Source: Desulfoscipio sp. XC116 (GTDB lineage: Bacteria; Bacillota; Desulfotomaculia; Desulfotomaculales; Desulfallaceae). Taken from it: a stretch of DNA of 64,000 nt. The notes beneath the pieces are model-generated. The model was not told where the DNA came from and did no database searches. It saw nothing but the letters and a program-made list of their open reading frames with translations. The stretch is taken from NCBI RefSeq assembly GCF_039851975.1, contig NZ_CP156660.1, positions 1,989,035-2,053,034 of the forward strand. The letters are read 5' to 3'. Shown in pieces: positions 35,055 through 44,454 of the stretch (the stretch's first letter is position 1; each line of letters starts with the position of its first letter). Both the position numbers and the translations under genes were made by a program.

Positions 35055-35708
35055 TTAACGCAGGCGTTTTTGCTGGGCCATCCTTTCAAAAATATATCGG
35101 ACTATCATATCTTGATGTTGACGGCTGATATCTATAAAATCCACCCCCAGATGGTACACCCCCTTTTCCGGGTCAACCGGCTGACTGCGAACAACCAGCC
35201 CATCTTGTTTCATTAGCAATGGTTTTGGATGCAAAGGCAACTTAAATTCCAGCGACAACCGACTGCGCTCTTTAATATTTTCCCGGACAGCCAGTTTCAT
35301 ACCGCCGCCGCTTAAATCCACTATCGAGGCGCCGATAAATTTGTGGGGTTTCTTATCATCTGTCTGAACAAAATACTGAACATCCAACATTACCGGCAGC
35401 CGCACGTGCAATCTTTGTTGAATCCGCAATACTTCCTTAGGAAAAATCAGCCGGTATAATTTAATATTATCTGTCGTTTGACCGATTACCCTGGTGTTGA
35501 AACTATATGTGGCATTTTCAGCGGCCAGCCGCACTTGCACTTCATCCCCCCTGTGCAGCACCAGCGGAAAATCCTTTAAATATGGCAAGGCAATGCTAAT
35601 AACATTGTAACTAACATCCTGTATACTGGAACTAAACCAGCCGTCAAGATCCTTTCTCTTTACTTGAATTTTTTGCGTAATATGCATTTCAAACTGATCA
35701 GACAACAC
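35055..35708 (-). CDS. Flagellar brake protein YcgR-like (YcgR N domain plus PilZ)
   Basis: 217 residues. The N-terminal 95 residues match the YcgR/YpfA-type split barrel (GDEVQVRLAAENATYSFNTR); the C-terminal PilZ domain has the c-di-GMP contacts QQRLHVRLPV (R-x-x-x-R near residue 100) and DLSGGGMKLAV (D-x-S-x-x-G). It would slow the motor through MotA when c-di-GMP is high. GTG start after GGGAGG. Location between flhG and sigma-28 fits other Clostridia. Confidence 0.9.
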   Translation of the reverse strand: MLSDQFEMHITQKIQVKRKDLDGWFSSSIQDVSYNVISIALPYLKDFPLVLHRGDEVQVRLAAENATYSFNTRVIGQTTDNIKLYRLIFPKEVLRIQQRLHVRLPVMLDVQYFVQTDDKKPHKFIGASIVDLSGGGMKLAVRENIKERSRLSLEFKLPLHPKPLLMKQDGLVVRSQPVDPEKGVYHLGVDFIDISRQHQDMIVRYIFERMAQQKRLR

Positions 35709-35722
35709 TCTATCCTCCCAAT

Positions 35723-36604
35723 TTACTTAAAAAGCCTGGCTAGCTTACTTATAAAACCGCGTAGACTTCCTTCGGCTTCTACCTTTAAATCCTTTTTTAG
35801 TATACTATAAGCAATTGCTTTAACGGCTTCGGCCACATTGGATTGAGGTTTGGCCAGAATGAAAGGCTTTTGGTTTTTAACCGCACTGACAACCAATTGA
35901 TTATATGGAATAGTGCCCAGGTTGGTCAGTTTTATGGTTAAATACCTTTCAGACAAATTACTTAAGCGTTGTACGGAACTAAACGACTCCCCACTGCCGT
36001 GCGATTGATTGACTACCAAGCCAACTTCCTTATGCAATTTAAATCTATCCAATACTTTTATTAAACCATATGCATCGGTCAGTGATGTAGGTTCCGGAGT
36101 GATCACCGTGTACACCTCGTCAGCCGCCGCGCAAAAAGCTAATACATCCTTGGAAATTCCCGCCCCGGTATCAATTAAAACAAAGTCAGCCAGGCTATTT
36201 AATTTTTCAATACTGTTCAATAACTTGGAACGCTGACTGCCGGTGAGATTGGCCAGTTCCAAAAAACCGGCCCCACCTGAAATAATTTTAATACCCGCCG
36301 GACCCGGCATCATGATATCCCAGATGGGCACATCTCGAAATAAATGATCATATAAATTAAGTGATGGTATTATACCCAGCAACACTTCCACATTGGCCAG
36401 CCCCAAGTCGGCGTCAAGAACAATCACACGCTGTCCTTCCTGCGCCAGGGCTATGGCCAGATTGACTGTCAGGTTGGTTTTACCCACACCACCTTTACCG
36501 CTGGTAACGGTAAGTACCCGTGGTCCCCGGTAAGGCGCGCCATCCTGGGGGGGGATAACCTCCGAGCGTCTCTCTTTGAGAATGTTACGTTGGAAAATCC
36601 TCAT
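35723..36604 (-). CDS. flhG: Flagellar number regulator FlhG (YlxH, MinD-like ATPase)
   Basis: 293 residues. Deviant Walker A TSGKGGVGKTNLTVNLA near residue 35, LDADLGLANVEVLLG, and FVLIDTGAGI identify a ParA/MinD-family ATPase. It ends in a basic amphipathic helix (FISKLARLFK) suited to membrane binding. It partners with FlhF, whose 3' end it overlaps by 20 bases, to set flagellar number and placement. Confidence 0.94.
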   Translation of the reverse strand: MRIFQRNILKERRSEVIPPQDGAPYRGPRVLTVTSGKGGVGKTNLTVNLAIALAQEGQRVIVLDADLGLANVEVLLGIIPSLNLYDHLFRDVPIWDIMMPGPAGIKIISGGAGFLELANLTGSQRSKLLNSIEKLNSLADFVLIDTGAGISKDVLAFCAAADEVYTVITPEPTSLTDAYGLIKVLDRFKLHKEVGLVVNQSHGSGESFSSVQRLSNLSERYLTIKLTNLGTIPYNQLVVSAVKNQKPFILAKPQSNVAEAVKAIAYSILKKDLKVEAEGSLRGFISKLARLFK

Positions 36605-37823
36605 CTGTTACTAAGCCCCCAAGTATAATCTCAGCCAAGCGTTTGGATGTTATTCGTTCAATGTCGTCCGGTACGTTTTGCCCCCTGGAAACATATGCTA
36701 CCGGGAGACCTGTATCACAAACAATATTCAGCATCGATCCGTATGAATCGGTTTCATCCATTTTTGTAACAATTATTTTATTATAGCCAATAGGCAGAAA
36801 ATCATTGGCTATTCTTACTAAATCACGATTTTTGGTAGGAGCGCTCAAAACAAGATGGATATCCTGCGGTTCACCCACGGCACTCATAAAGGTATGCAAT
36901 TCCAGTACCTGGCTGCGATTCATGGACGACCGACCTTCGGTATCGATAAAAACCGCTTCTTTATCGCGATGCTTTTCTACAGCCTGCGCAAGCTCACCCG
37001 GAGTCATTACCACATCCACCGGCACATTAATTATTTTACCATAAAAATTCAGTCTTTCCATAGTCCCAAAACGGTGATTATAAACAGCTATCAGACCAAC
37101 CTTTTTCTTATCTATCACCTTGGCTTTAGTAACCAGTTTGGACAGAGTTAAAGTCTTGCCTATCCCTGTGGGACCGATAAATGAATAAATACGGGCTTTG
37201 CTTTCTTTACTGTAAGCCGGCTTCAGAATATCGGTTATTCTCTTTTTTAAATGCGCCTTAAATATATCTTCAGACAACATGTCGTCCCGGGCAATAACAG
37301 GGGTAATATCTTTTAATAATTTATCAATAATGACTTCATCAACTTCCACATACCGGAGCAATTGTCTCCATTTATCAAGCAGTCCGTTATCCATTTTTGC
37401 ACCCCCTTTATTCATCTCTTGCTGCAAGACTATATTAAACCAGTTATGCTCTCCTTTTTCGGAGATCTCCATAATTGGCTCGGGCAACTGGGTGGGTACC
37501 AGCCTGCCGGGAATTACACGCACCGGCATCTCATGTTTACTAGCACCGCCGCCGGCTGCCGGCATATTCCGTTCAACAGGCGCCGAAGCTTCCACAAGCA
37601 AAAGAGGCTCATTTGCTTCTATAACATTTTGGTGTACCGGAATGCTTATCTCATGATCATCAACCGCCGCCGTAACCTCAATTCCGCGCTTGCCAAACAG
37701 CTGTAGTATATTTTTTACCGGTTCTTTAGCGGTGCTGATAATCACCGCGTCTTCCCCCAGTTCCCGGCGTATTTGCAGCAGCGCCTGCTGCATATCGGCA
37801 GCAATCACCTTTTTAATTTTCAC
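36585..37823 (-). CDS. flhF: Flagellar biosynthesis GTPase FlhF
   Basis: 412 residues, SRP-type GTPase. Basic N-terminus (MKIKKVIAADMQQALLQIRR), a variable linker to about 140, then the N and G domains with the P-loop GPTGIGKTLTLSKL, DTEGRSSMNRSQ (DTxGR), and TKMDETDSYGS (TKxD). It guides the site of flagellar assembly. GTG start overlaps the flhA end by 11 bases. Confidence 0.94.
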   Translation of the reverse strand: MKIKKVIAADMQQALLQIRRELGEDAVIISTAKEPVKNILQLFGKRGIEVTAAVDDHEISIPVHQNVIEANEPLLLVEASAPVERNMPAAGGGASKHEMPVRVIPGRLVPTQLPEPIMEISEKGEHNWFNIVLQQEMNKGGAKMDNGLLDKWRQLLRYVEVDEVIIDKLLKDITPVIARDDMLSEDIFKAHLKKRITDILKPAYSKESKARIYSFIGPTGIGKTLTLSKLVTKAKVIDKKKVGLIAVYNHRFGTMERLNFYGKIINVPVDVVMTPGELAQAVEKHRDKEAVFIDTEGRSSMNRSQVLELHTFMSAVGEPQDIHLVLSAPTKNRDLVRIANDFLPIGYNKIIVTKMDETDSYGSMLNIVCDTGLPVAYVSRGQNVPDDIERITSKRLAEIILGGLVTDEDFPT

Positions 37824-39894
37824 TCAATACCACCGTCCCTACAGCTTCTATCTCTATTTCCGGTATAATTTCATTCATGGATAACACCGCCGTGCCCGGC
37901 ATCTGCCGGACTATGAAACGCCGCAGGGGTAAACGCAATCGCGGTGAACATAACAATACCGGCGAATAACCGCGTCCCAGCGCCTTTTCAATGGTCTTGG
38001 CTATATTATCCAGCACCTGGCGAGCCAGCCGGGGTTCTAGAACCGGATACGAACCCATTTGGGTAGCCTGCACGGCATCGGTCATCGTTTTTTCCAATTT
38101 GGGATGCAGGGTTATCACCTGCAGCTTATTATCCGCGTTAAGCTGGCCGCGACAAATGCTGCGGGCCAAAGCATGACGCACATGTTCAATTAAAAAGTCC
38201 AATTCCCTGTTTACACGCACACCGTCGCCCAGAGCCTCAAGAATAGTAATAATATCCTTAATCGGCACGTTCTCCACAAGCAGACTCTGCAGCACTTTTT
38301 GCACTTCTCCCACCGACATGGGTTCCGGAACCAGTTCTTCCACCACCGCCGGATTCTTTTCCTTGACCACATCGAGCAATTCCCTAACGTCCTGGCGTCC
38401 CAACAGCTCGTGGGCATACTTTTTAATAAATTCAGTCAGGTGGGTAACCAGCACAGTAGATGAATCCACCACTGTAAAACCGGCCATTTCCACCTGATCT
38501 TTTTTATCCGCGGTTACCCACCAGGCCGGCAGTCCGAAAGTAGGCTCGGTGGTGGCAATACCTGTTACATCAATTTCCTGACCTGTGGGGTTAAGCGCCA
38601 TTAAATAGCCCGGCATAAGCTCACCGCTGTCAATTTCCTCACCCCGTATCCGAAAAACATACCGATTCGGCGACAGCTGTAAATTATCCCTGATACGTAT
38701 CGGCCGCACATAAATACCTATTTCAACGGCCAGCTGCCGGCGCACGGCGGTAAGTCTTTGCAGCAGGTCGCCGCCTGATTTGTCATCAGTTAATGGTATC
38801 AGATTATAGCCAATTTCAATTTGCAGCGGATCGGTTTCCAATAATTGCAATACATTTTCCGGCACCCGCTGCTCCCGAACCCGCTTTTGAGCGTCTTCCT
38901 CCTGCACCATAATCTCCTGCCGTTTTTTCGAGTTGAGCAATGAATAACCCAGAAAACCAAGTACACCGGCCAGAGCAAAAAACACCACCGTCGGCATGGC
39001 CGGAATTAAGCCGATAGCCAGTAAAATACCGGCTACAACAAACATTATTTTAGGGAAGTGTATAAACTGCTGCGCCAAATCAGTGCCAAAGCTGGTGTCA
39101 GCGGAAGCCCTGGTAATTAAAATACCGGACGCGGTGGATATCAGCAGTGCGGGAACCTGGGCGACCAAGCCGTCACCAATCGTTAAGATAGTGTAGGTTT
39201 GCACGGAAGTCATTACGTCCATACCCTTTTGCAGCACGCCAATGGTAATACCGCCAATAATATTAATAATTATAATGATAATACCGGCAATGGCGTCGCC
39301 CCGTACAAATTTGCTGGCGCCGTCCATAGCACCGAAAAAATCAGCTTCCCGCTGCAGTTTGCGTCGGCGTTCCCGGGCTTCATCTTCGGTTATCAAACCG
39401 CTGTTGAAATCGGCGTCAATACTCATTTGTTTGCCCGGCATGGCGTCCAGTGTAAAACGTGCCGTCACTTCGGAGACCCGGCCCGCGCCGTTGGTGATAA
39501 CCACAAACTGAATTACAGTAATAATAATAAATACAATGGCTCCCACCACAAAGTCGCCGCCCACCACAAACTCGCCAAAACCGCTGATTATATTACCGGC
39601 CTGAGCCTCGCTTAAAATTAAGCGCGTAGATGAAATGTTCAGCGATAGCCTGTAAAGAGTGGTAACCAGCAGCAAAGTGGGAAAAACAGAAAACTGCAGC
39701 GGCTCGGTGGTAAACATTGTAATCATAATGATCACCAGAGCCACGGTAATACTAATGGTGAGAAAAACGTCCAGCGCCAAAGGAGGCAGGGGAATAAGGA
39801 TCAGCAGCACTATGCCCAAAATACCGGCGGCAATCAGTACATCAGTATTGTTTTTAAATAATTGGCCAACGGCCGTCCGGGAATAGGTAGCCAA
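37813..39894 (-). CDS. flhA: Flagellar export apparatus protein FlhA
   Basis: 693 residues. Eight membrane helices fill the first 330 residues (e.g. LIAAGILGIVLLILIPLPPL), with the conserved FHIPEP-type loop region (EVTARFTLDAMPGKQMSIDA), then the large cytoplasmic domain that docks export chaperones. TTG start with AGGAGGG upstream. Together with FlhB and FliPQR it forms the type III export gate. Confidence 0.96.
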   Translation of the reverse strand: MATYSRTAVGQLFKNNTDVLIAAGILGIVLLILIPLPPLALDVFLTISITVALVIIMITMFTTEPLQFSVFPTLLLVTTLYRLSLNISSTRLILSEAQAGNIISGFGEFVVGGDFVVGAIVFIIITVIQFVVITNGAGRVSEVTARFTLDAMPGKQMSIDADFNSGLITEDEARERRRKLQREADFFGAMDGASKFVRGDAIAGIIIIIINIIGGITIGVLQKGMDVMTSVQTYTILTIGDGLVAQVPALLISTASGILITRASADTSFGTDLAQQFIHFPKIMFVVAGILLAIGLIPAMPTVVFFALAGVLGFLGYSLLNSKKRQEIMVQEEDAQKRVREQRVPENVLQLLETDPLQIEIGYNLIPLTDDKSGGDLLQRLTAVRRQLAVEIGIYVRPIRIRDNLQLSPNRYVFRIRGEEIDSGELMPGYLMALNPTGQEIDVTGIATTEPTFGLPAWWVTADKKDQVEMAGFTVVDSSTVLVTHLTEFIKKYAHELLGRQDVRELLDVVKEKNPAVVEELVPEPMSVGEVQKVLQSLLVENVPIKDIITILEALGDGVRVNRELDFLIEHVRHALARSICRGQLNADNKLQVITLHPKLEKTMTDAVQATQMGSYPVLEPRLARQVLDNIAKTIEKALGRGYSPVLLCSPRLRLPLRRFIVRQMPGTAVLSMNEIIPEIEIEAVGTVVLSEN

Positions 39895-39933
39895 AGCATA
39901 CCCTCCTATATAAGTCCATACTGTTAATTGTTA

Positions 39934-41016
39934 TTAAATACCATTATAACCGGCTCGGCCTTTTAAACGATAAACCATAGCTATGATTTCGGCAATAGCC
40001 TGATATAATTCCACGGGTATTTCACCGCCGATAGCGACATTATGGTACAGCGCCCGGGCCACCGGCGGGTTTTCCACCACCGGCACATTATTCAGCCTGG
40101 CCAATTTTTTAATTGCCCGGGCTAAATCACCCGCCCCCTTGGCAGTAACCAGCGGGGCTCCCGTTTCCTTCTCGTCATACCGAACAGCCACAGCCACGTG
40201 AGTTGGGTTGGTGATTACCACCGTGGCTTGAGGCACTTCCTGGCGAATGGCATTAACCAAGATTTCCCGCTGCCTGCGGCGCAGCCATGATTTAACCATG
40301 GGATCGCCCTCGGTTTGCTTTAGTTCATCTTTTACTTCCTGCTTGGTCATGCGCAAATTTTTAATGTGCTCATAGCGCTGAAACAGCATATCAAATAGTG
40401 AAATTACCAGAAAGGCTCCCCCGCCGGCAAAGGCGGTTACCAGCATCATAGCGGCAATCGAGTCCAAGAGCTGCGCCGGGGTTTTAAAATATATCAATAA
40501 CATTTCCGCTAAACGCGCTTTAACTACCCAATATACCGTAGCAGCCACAATAATTATTTTAAGTAAATTTTTAACCAGCTCGAATAGACTTCGCAAACTA
40601 AAAATTCTTTTAAAACCTTCCATAGGGTTAAGCCGTTCAAATTTTGGCTGTAATACCTGCGGCGCAAAAAGTACGCCTACCTGTAAAACATTAGCAGCCA
40701 CAGCCGCAATTATAATTATAACGGCAACCGGCATTAACACCAGATTCATGCGCACCAAAAAACCAACCATATAATAAGGCAGATTTTCCGCGGGCAGGTT
40801 AATATCTATACCGGTTTGAAAGTATTCCAGCAGTAATCTCTGCATGGAAAAGATAATGGTATCCTTTAAAAAGGCAATGGCCAAAAGAGCGGCCAGCAGT
40901 ATGATTGCAGCGCTTAAGTCCCGGCTTTTAGGTACCTGCCCTTTCTGGCGCGCATCTCTAAGTCGTCGCGGTGACGGCGCTTCTGTTTTTTGCTGCGCTG
41001 AATTGCTGTCCGCCAT
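39934..41016 (-). CDS. flhB: Flagellar export switch protein FlhB
   Basis: 360 residues. N-terminal EAPSPRRLRDARQKGQVPKS is characteristic; four membrane helices follow, then the cytoplasmic domain with the autocleavage site NPTH in VVITNPTHVAVAVRYDE, intact, so hook-length switching should operate. The ATG overlaps the fliR stop (TGATG). Confidence 0.96.
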   Translation of the reverse strand: MADSNSAQQKTEAPSPRRLRDARQKGQVPKSRDLSAAIILLAALLAIAFLKDTIIFSMQRLLLEYFQTGIDINLPAENLPYYMVGFLVRMNLVLMPVAVIIIIAAVAANVLQVGVLFAPQVLQPKFERLNPMEGFKRIFSLRSLFELVKNLLKIIIVAATVYWVVKARLAEMLLIYFKTPAQLLDSIAAMMLVTAFAGGGAFLVISLFDMLFQRYEHIKNLRMTKQEVKDELKQTEGDPMVKSWLRRRQREILVNAIRQEVPQATVVITNPTHVAVAVRYDEKETGAPLVTAKGAGDLARAIKKLARLNNVPVVENPPVARALYHNVAIGGEIPVELYQAIAEIIAMVYRLKGRAGYNGI

Positions 41017-41783
41017 CACGTCATTCCCTTCATCAGGATAACCATATCCTGTTCAATAATAGAACAAATCGAATAAATTATGCGTACCAGCACAGGCACC
41101 ATTACACTTAGGGTGACCATGCCGAAAATTATTTTAATTGGGAAACCCAGCATAAAAACATTGATCTGCGGCGCCGTGCGGGCTAAAAGTCCCAGTGTCA
41201 CGTCAATTACCAGCATAACGGCTATTATCGGTGCTGCGATTTGCACACCAATAGTAATCATCTGGCCGAACACTTTAATTAAAAACATGGCCGAATCGCC
41301 GTTAACCTGTGCGACATTCACCGGAAGAACGGTATAACTGCGAACAAGAGCGGCAATTATCATATGATGACCGTTTACGGCCAGCAGCACGGCCAAGCCC
41401 AGCAAATGCAAAAAACGAGAGATAATACCCGCTGTGGCACCGGCCACAGGATCAAAAATCAAGCTCATAAAAAAACCAATTTGCATATCAATCAAACTAC
41501 CGGCGTAAATTAGAGCATTCAACAACAAACTTGCTATATAGCCCAAAGCCAGACCCACCAATACCTCACGTACCAGAGCGAAAATATATTGCCAGCCATC
41601 GGGCGGATAGACCGCGGTATCCGTATTGACCGTGGGAAAAATAATCACCGCTACAGCAAAAGATAAACCTATTTTCACCAACCCGGGAATATTGGACATG
41701 GAAAACAGCGGTCCGACCGCAAAAAAAGCGGAAAGCCTGGCCAACACAAGAAAAAAGAGCGCCAGTTGATTAGTGTCCAACAA
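41016..41783 (-). CDS. fliR: Flagellar export protein FliR
   Basis: 255 residues, six hydrophobic helices; N-terminal LALFFLVLARLSAFFAVGPL and GFFMSLIFDP match FliR. With FliP and FliQ it builds the helical export-gate core. TTG start with AAGGGG upstream, 12 bp after fliQ; stop overlaps the flhB start. Confidence 0.94.
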   Translation of the reverse strand: MLDTNQLALFFLVLARLSAFFAVGPLFSMSNIPGLVKIGLSFAVAVIIFPTVNTDTAVYPPDGWQYIFALVREVLVGLALGYIASLLLNALIYAGSLIDMQIGFFMSLIFDPVAGATAGIISRFLHLLGLAVLLAVNGHHMIIAALVRSYTVLPVNVAQVNGDSAMFLIKVFGQMITIGVQIAAPIIAVMLVIDVTLGLLARTAPQINVFMLGFPIKIIFGMVTLSVMVPVLVRIIYSICSIIEQDMVILMKGMT

Positions 41784-41795
41784 TTTATGTACCCC

Positions 41796-42065
41796 TTACT
41801 TGAGCAAATCAGGTATCCGGCTGTAAACACGGTTGGTAAAACTAACCATAATACGCATTGTCCAGGGGGCCATGACAGCCAGAGTCAAAAATACGGCAAT
41901 CATTTTGGGCACAAAGGTAAGAGATTGTTCCTGCACCTGAGTAGTAGCCTGTAGTATGCTGATAACCAGACCCACGATTAGAGAAACAGCCAAAGGCGGC
42001 AGGGACACAATGCAAACCATTAAAATAGCGTCCCGAACCAGTTCAATAATAAAGGTTTCAGACAT
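41796..42065 (-). CDS. fliQ: Flagellar export protein FliQ
   Basis: 89 residues, the exact family length when started at ATG 42065, where GGTGGG has proper spacing (an ATG two codons upstream touches that site). Two long hydrophobic helices flank the conserved polar turn ILQATTQVQEQSLTFVPK. Confidence 0.94.
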   Translation of the reverse strand: MSETFIIELVRDAILMVCIVSLPPLAVSLIVGLVISILQATTQVQEQSLTFVPKMIAVFLTLAVMAPWTMRIMVSFTNRVYSRIPDLLK

Positions 42066-42080
42066 TAACATCCCACCCTG

Positions 42081-42848
42081 CTAAAAACTCTCTACCAACG
42101 TTTTTACCACCAGGTACCAACCATCTACCATAACAAAAAGCAGTATTTTAAACGGCAGTGATATCATCACCGGCGGCAGCATAAACATGCCCACGGACAT
42201 CAATGTACTTGCCACCACCATGTCAATAACTAAAAAAGGCACATAAATCATAAACCCTATTTGAAAAGCAGTTTTTAGTTCGCTGATTACAAAAGCCGGT
42301 ATTAAAACATCGGCGGATAAATCTTGTTCATTGCGTGGATTATCCTTACCCGAAAGTTTAATAAATAAAGCTATATCCTTCTCCCTGGTTTGTTTGACCA
42401 TAAAGGAACGCAACGGTGCAAATGCCTTATCCAAAGCCTGTTCCTGAGTTATTTCACTGGCCAGGTAAGGCTTAAGCGCCTGGTTATTTATCTGGTTGGC
42501 CACCGGAGTCATGATAAACACCGTAAGAAAGAGAGCCAGGCCGATAATCACTTGGTTGGGCGGAGTTTGCTGTGTACCAACGGCGCTGCGCAACAAAGAC
42601 AGCACCACAATAATGCGGGTAAAACTGGTGGTCATCAGCAAAAATGCCGGCACCATGGAGAGCAAGGTCAATATAAGCAGTATTTTAATACTGTTAACTA
42701 CCTTGACCGGTTCATCGGTAGGCTGCACATTAAGGTCTATCCCCGGCAGCGGTTCAGCGCATAATGGGTCAACTTGAAAAAATAAGCTAAAAACAATTAT
42801 CAATAAAATAACAAGCAATATGTATTTTTTTATTCTAAATAATATCAC
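42081..42848 (-). CDS. fliP: Flagellar export protein FliP
   Basis: 255 residues. Signal-like hydrophobic N-terminus (KYILLVILLIIVFSLFFQV), then the family signatures LLMTTSFTRIIVVLSLLRSA and GTQQTPPNQVIIGLALFLT, and C-terminal MSVGMFMLPPVMISLPFKIL. The GTG start shares a base with the fliO TAG stop. Confidence 0.95.
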   Translation of the reverse strand: MILFRIKKYILLVILLIIVFSLFFQVDPLCAEPLPGIDLNVQPTDEPVKVVNSIKILLILTLLSMVPAFLLMTTSFTRIIVVLSLLRSAVGTQQTPPNQVIIGLALFLTVFIMTPVANQINNQALKPYLASEITQEQALDKAFAPLRSFMVKQTREKDIALFIKLSGKDNPRNEQDLSADVLIPAFVISELKTAFQIGFMIYVPFLVIDMVVASTLMSVGMFMLPPVMISLPFKILLFVMVDGWYLVVKTLVESF

Positions 42849-43207
42849 TACCTGTTCCCGCCTTGCTTTGTACCAAATGGCTTGATGTTTTTAACTAATT
42901 GAACAATGTCCGGCCAATTCGGAGCGGCATTTGCAATTTCCTCAGGCAACTCTTCCATTTCCTTGACCAGTACGACACAGCCTTCCTGGTGAGCAAAAAG
43001 CAAATATTTACCACCCACCTGTACCAGGGAGAGACCGCATTTAGGCCCCATGGAAACCTGCTCCAGTACCCGCATTCTTTTGCCATAATTACAGCCGAAA
43101 GAATTTTTACGCCCAAAGCCGAAACGGATAGCCAAATAGGCCAAACCGCAAATCAGCGGCAAAAGCACAATGATTTCCAATAGGGCAATCAACATTTCCC
43201 TATCCAT
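42848..43207 (-). CDS. fliO: Flagellar export assembly protein FliO
   Basis: 119 residues. One membrane helix near the N-terminus (IALLEIIVLLPLICGLAYLA), then a short cytoplasmic domain with RMRVLEQVSMGPKCGLSLVQ and VGGKYLLFAHQEG, the FliO/FliZ pattern. Start at ATG 43207 (MDREML), overlapping the fliN stop by 8 bases with AAGGAAG upstream. It helps FliP assemble. Confidence 0.88.
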   Translation of the reverse strand: MDREMLIALLEIIVLLPLICGLAYLAIRFGFGRKNSFGCNYGKRMRVLEQVSMGPKCGLSLVQVGGKYLLFAHQEGCVVLVKEMEELPEEIANAAPNWPDIVQLVKNIKPFGTKQGGNR

Positions 43208-43592
43208 CGACAAGTACTTCCTTATCTGCAGGAACATGCGGATCTATTTCGTTTACTCTGTCCACTCTTATACCAAGGTTATTGCCGATAATAATAACTT
43301 CACCGCGTGCGAAATCCTGTTCGTTGACTTTCAGGTTAATGTTGTCACCGGCTGCTTTCTCCAGCTCAACAACCGCGCCTTCCTTCATATTTAATATCTC
43401 CCGCACCGTAAGTGTAGCTTCCCCCAGTTCGGCTTTAATATCCACTACCACATCACCTATAAAATCAAGAGGCAGGCGAGATTGCAGCAAACTTGGTTCG
43501 GCATGCAGCGGAGGAAAGGTTACCTTTTTCACAGTTGTCTTATTAGTATTGAAGTTGCCCAGAAATTCATCTAATTCACGCTGTGAAAGCAT
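43200..43592 (-). CDS. fliN: Flagellar switch protein FliN (short, with docking-like N-terminus)
   Basis: 130 residues. The C-terminal 75 residues are a SpoA/FliN domain (VVVDIKAELGEATLTVREIL, ARGEVIIIGNNLGIRVDRV). Unusually, the extreme N-terminus MLSQRELDEFLGN resembles the FliM/FliY CheY-P docking peptide. The genome segment therefore has two FliN-domain proteins, this one within the export genes and FliY at the end of the cluster. Confidence 0.88.
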   Translation of the reverse strand: MLSQRELDEFLGNFNTNKTTVKKVTFPPLHAEPSLLQSRLPLDFIGDVVVDIKAELGEATLTVREILNMKEGAVVELEKAAGDNINLKVNEQDFARGEVIIIGNNLGIRVDRVNEIDPHVPADKEVLVDG

Positions 43593-43670
43593 ATATTAAT
43601 CCCCGCCTTATTTTAAAATTAAACTTTTTCCTCAATGGCGCCGCTCATGCGGCAAGAATATCCGAGTGGG

Positions 43671-44195
43671 CTATTGAACTATGTACTGAGTAAAAATTAC
43701 CCTTTCTATAACCTCTTCTTCAAGCCGGTTATTAATAGCTGTTACGAGTTCCTGTTTCAATTTTTCGGTGGCCTCGGGCGGCTTAATTTCATCAACGGTT
43801 TTCTTGCGTAAAGCAAGTAATACCGCTTCAATAATGTGAGATTTTTTTTCCTGCACCAATTCCGCTGTTTTTTTATCTTCCGGATATTCGATAACTATCT
43901 TTGTCTTAAGAAAATGGTTGCCGTTCCGGTCCGCCAGGTTGACTACCATATCGCCCAATTCCATGGACGACATAGTTATCTCCTTTGTAGGCTTGGCATT
44001 GGCACTATCGCTATCACTGCCCGGATCAATAAATTTAAAGTACCCGATAACCATGCCGGCTCCCACCACAAATACCATCAGCATCATCAGGAACATAGCC
44101 ATTAGATTGCTCCGTGCAGGTTTATCCGCTGCGGCTGCGGCTGTTGTTGTCACTTTAGTTTGTTTATCTTCCTTTTTGCGCTTCCTTAAGGCCAT
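43671..44195 (-). CDS. fliL: Flagellar basal body-associated protein FliL
   Basis: 174 residues. Basic cytoplasmic N-terminus with an alanine run, one membrane helix near 31-51 (LMAMFLMMLMVFVVGAGMVI), then a periplasm-side stomatin-like domain (MELGDMVVNLADRNGNHFLK). It supports motor torque. It is 79 bp upstream of fliN. Confidence 0.92.
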   Translation of the reverse strand: MALRKRKKEDKQTKVTTTAAAAADKPARSNLMAMFLMMLMVFVVGAGMVIGYFKFIDPGSDSDSANAKPTKEITMSSMELGDMVVNLADRNGNHFLKTKIVIEYPEDKKTAELVQEKKSHIIEAVLLALRKKTVDEIKPPEATEKLKQELVTAINNRLEEEVIERVIFTQYIVQ

Positions 44196-44283
44196 TTATC
44201 ACTCATCCTAACGTAATAAGTTAAGTTTTTCGTCAATATTTTATCTGCGAATTTCTTATGTATAAATAACATATTGTGCGACT

Positions 44284-44388
44284 GTCATTGCGAGCGCAGC
44301 GAAGCAATCTTGGACTTCAAGGCAAGCCCCCAAAGAAATGCGGGCTGTAAAACGGAGATTGCTTCGTCGCTTCGCTCCTCGCAATGAC
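44284..44388. repeat. GTCATTGCGAGCG palindromic repeat (intact)
   Basis: Left arm GTCATTGCGAGCGCAGCGAA + GCAATCT; right arm AGATTGCTTCGTCGCTTCGC + TCCTCGCAATGAC, with about 45 bp between. Same family as 10954-11045. It occupies the 260-bp gap between flgE and fliL (44196-44454), which has no gene. Confidence 0.88.
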
Positions 44389-44454
44389 GGACTTCAAACA
44401 TCGCACTTACTGCCTCTTAATTGCTCATGTTACCACCTTTATCGCTCATGCCTG

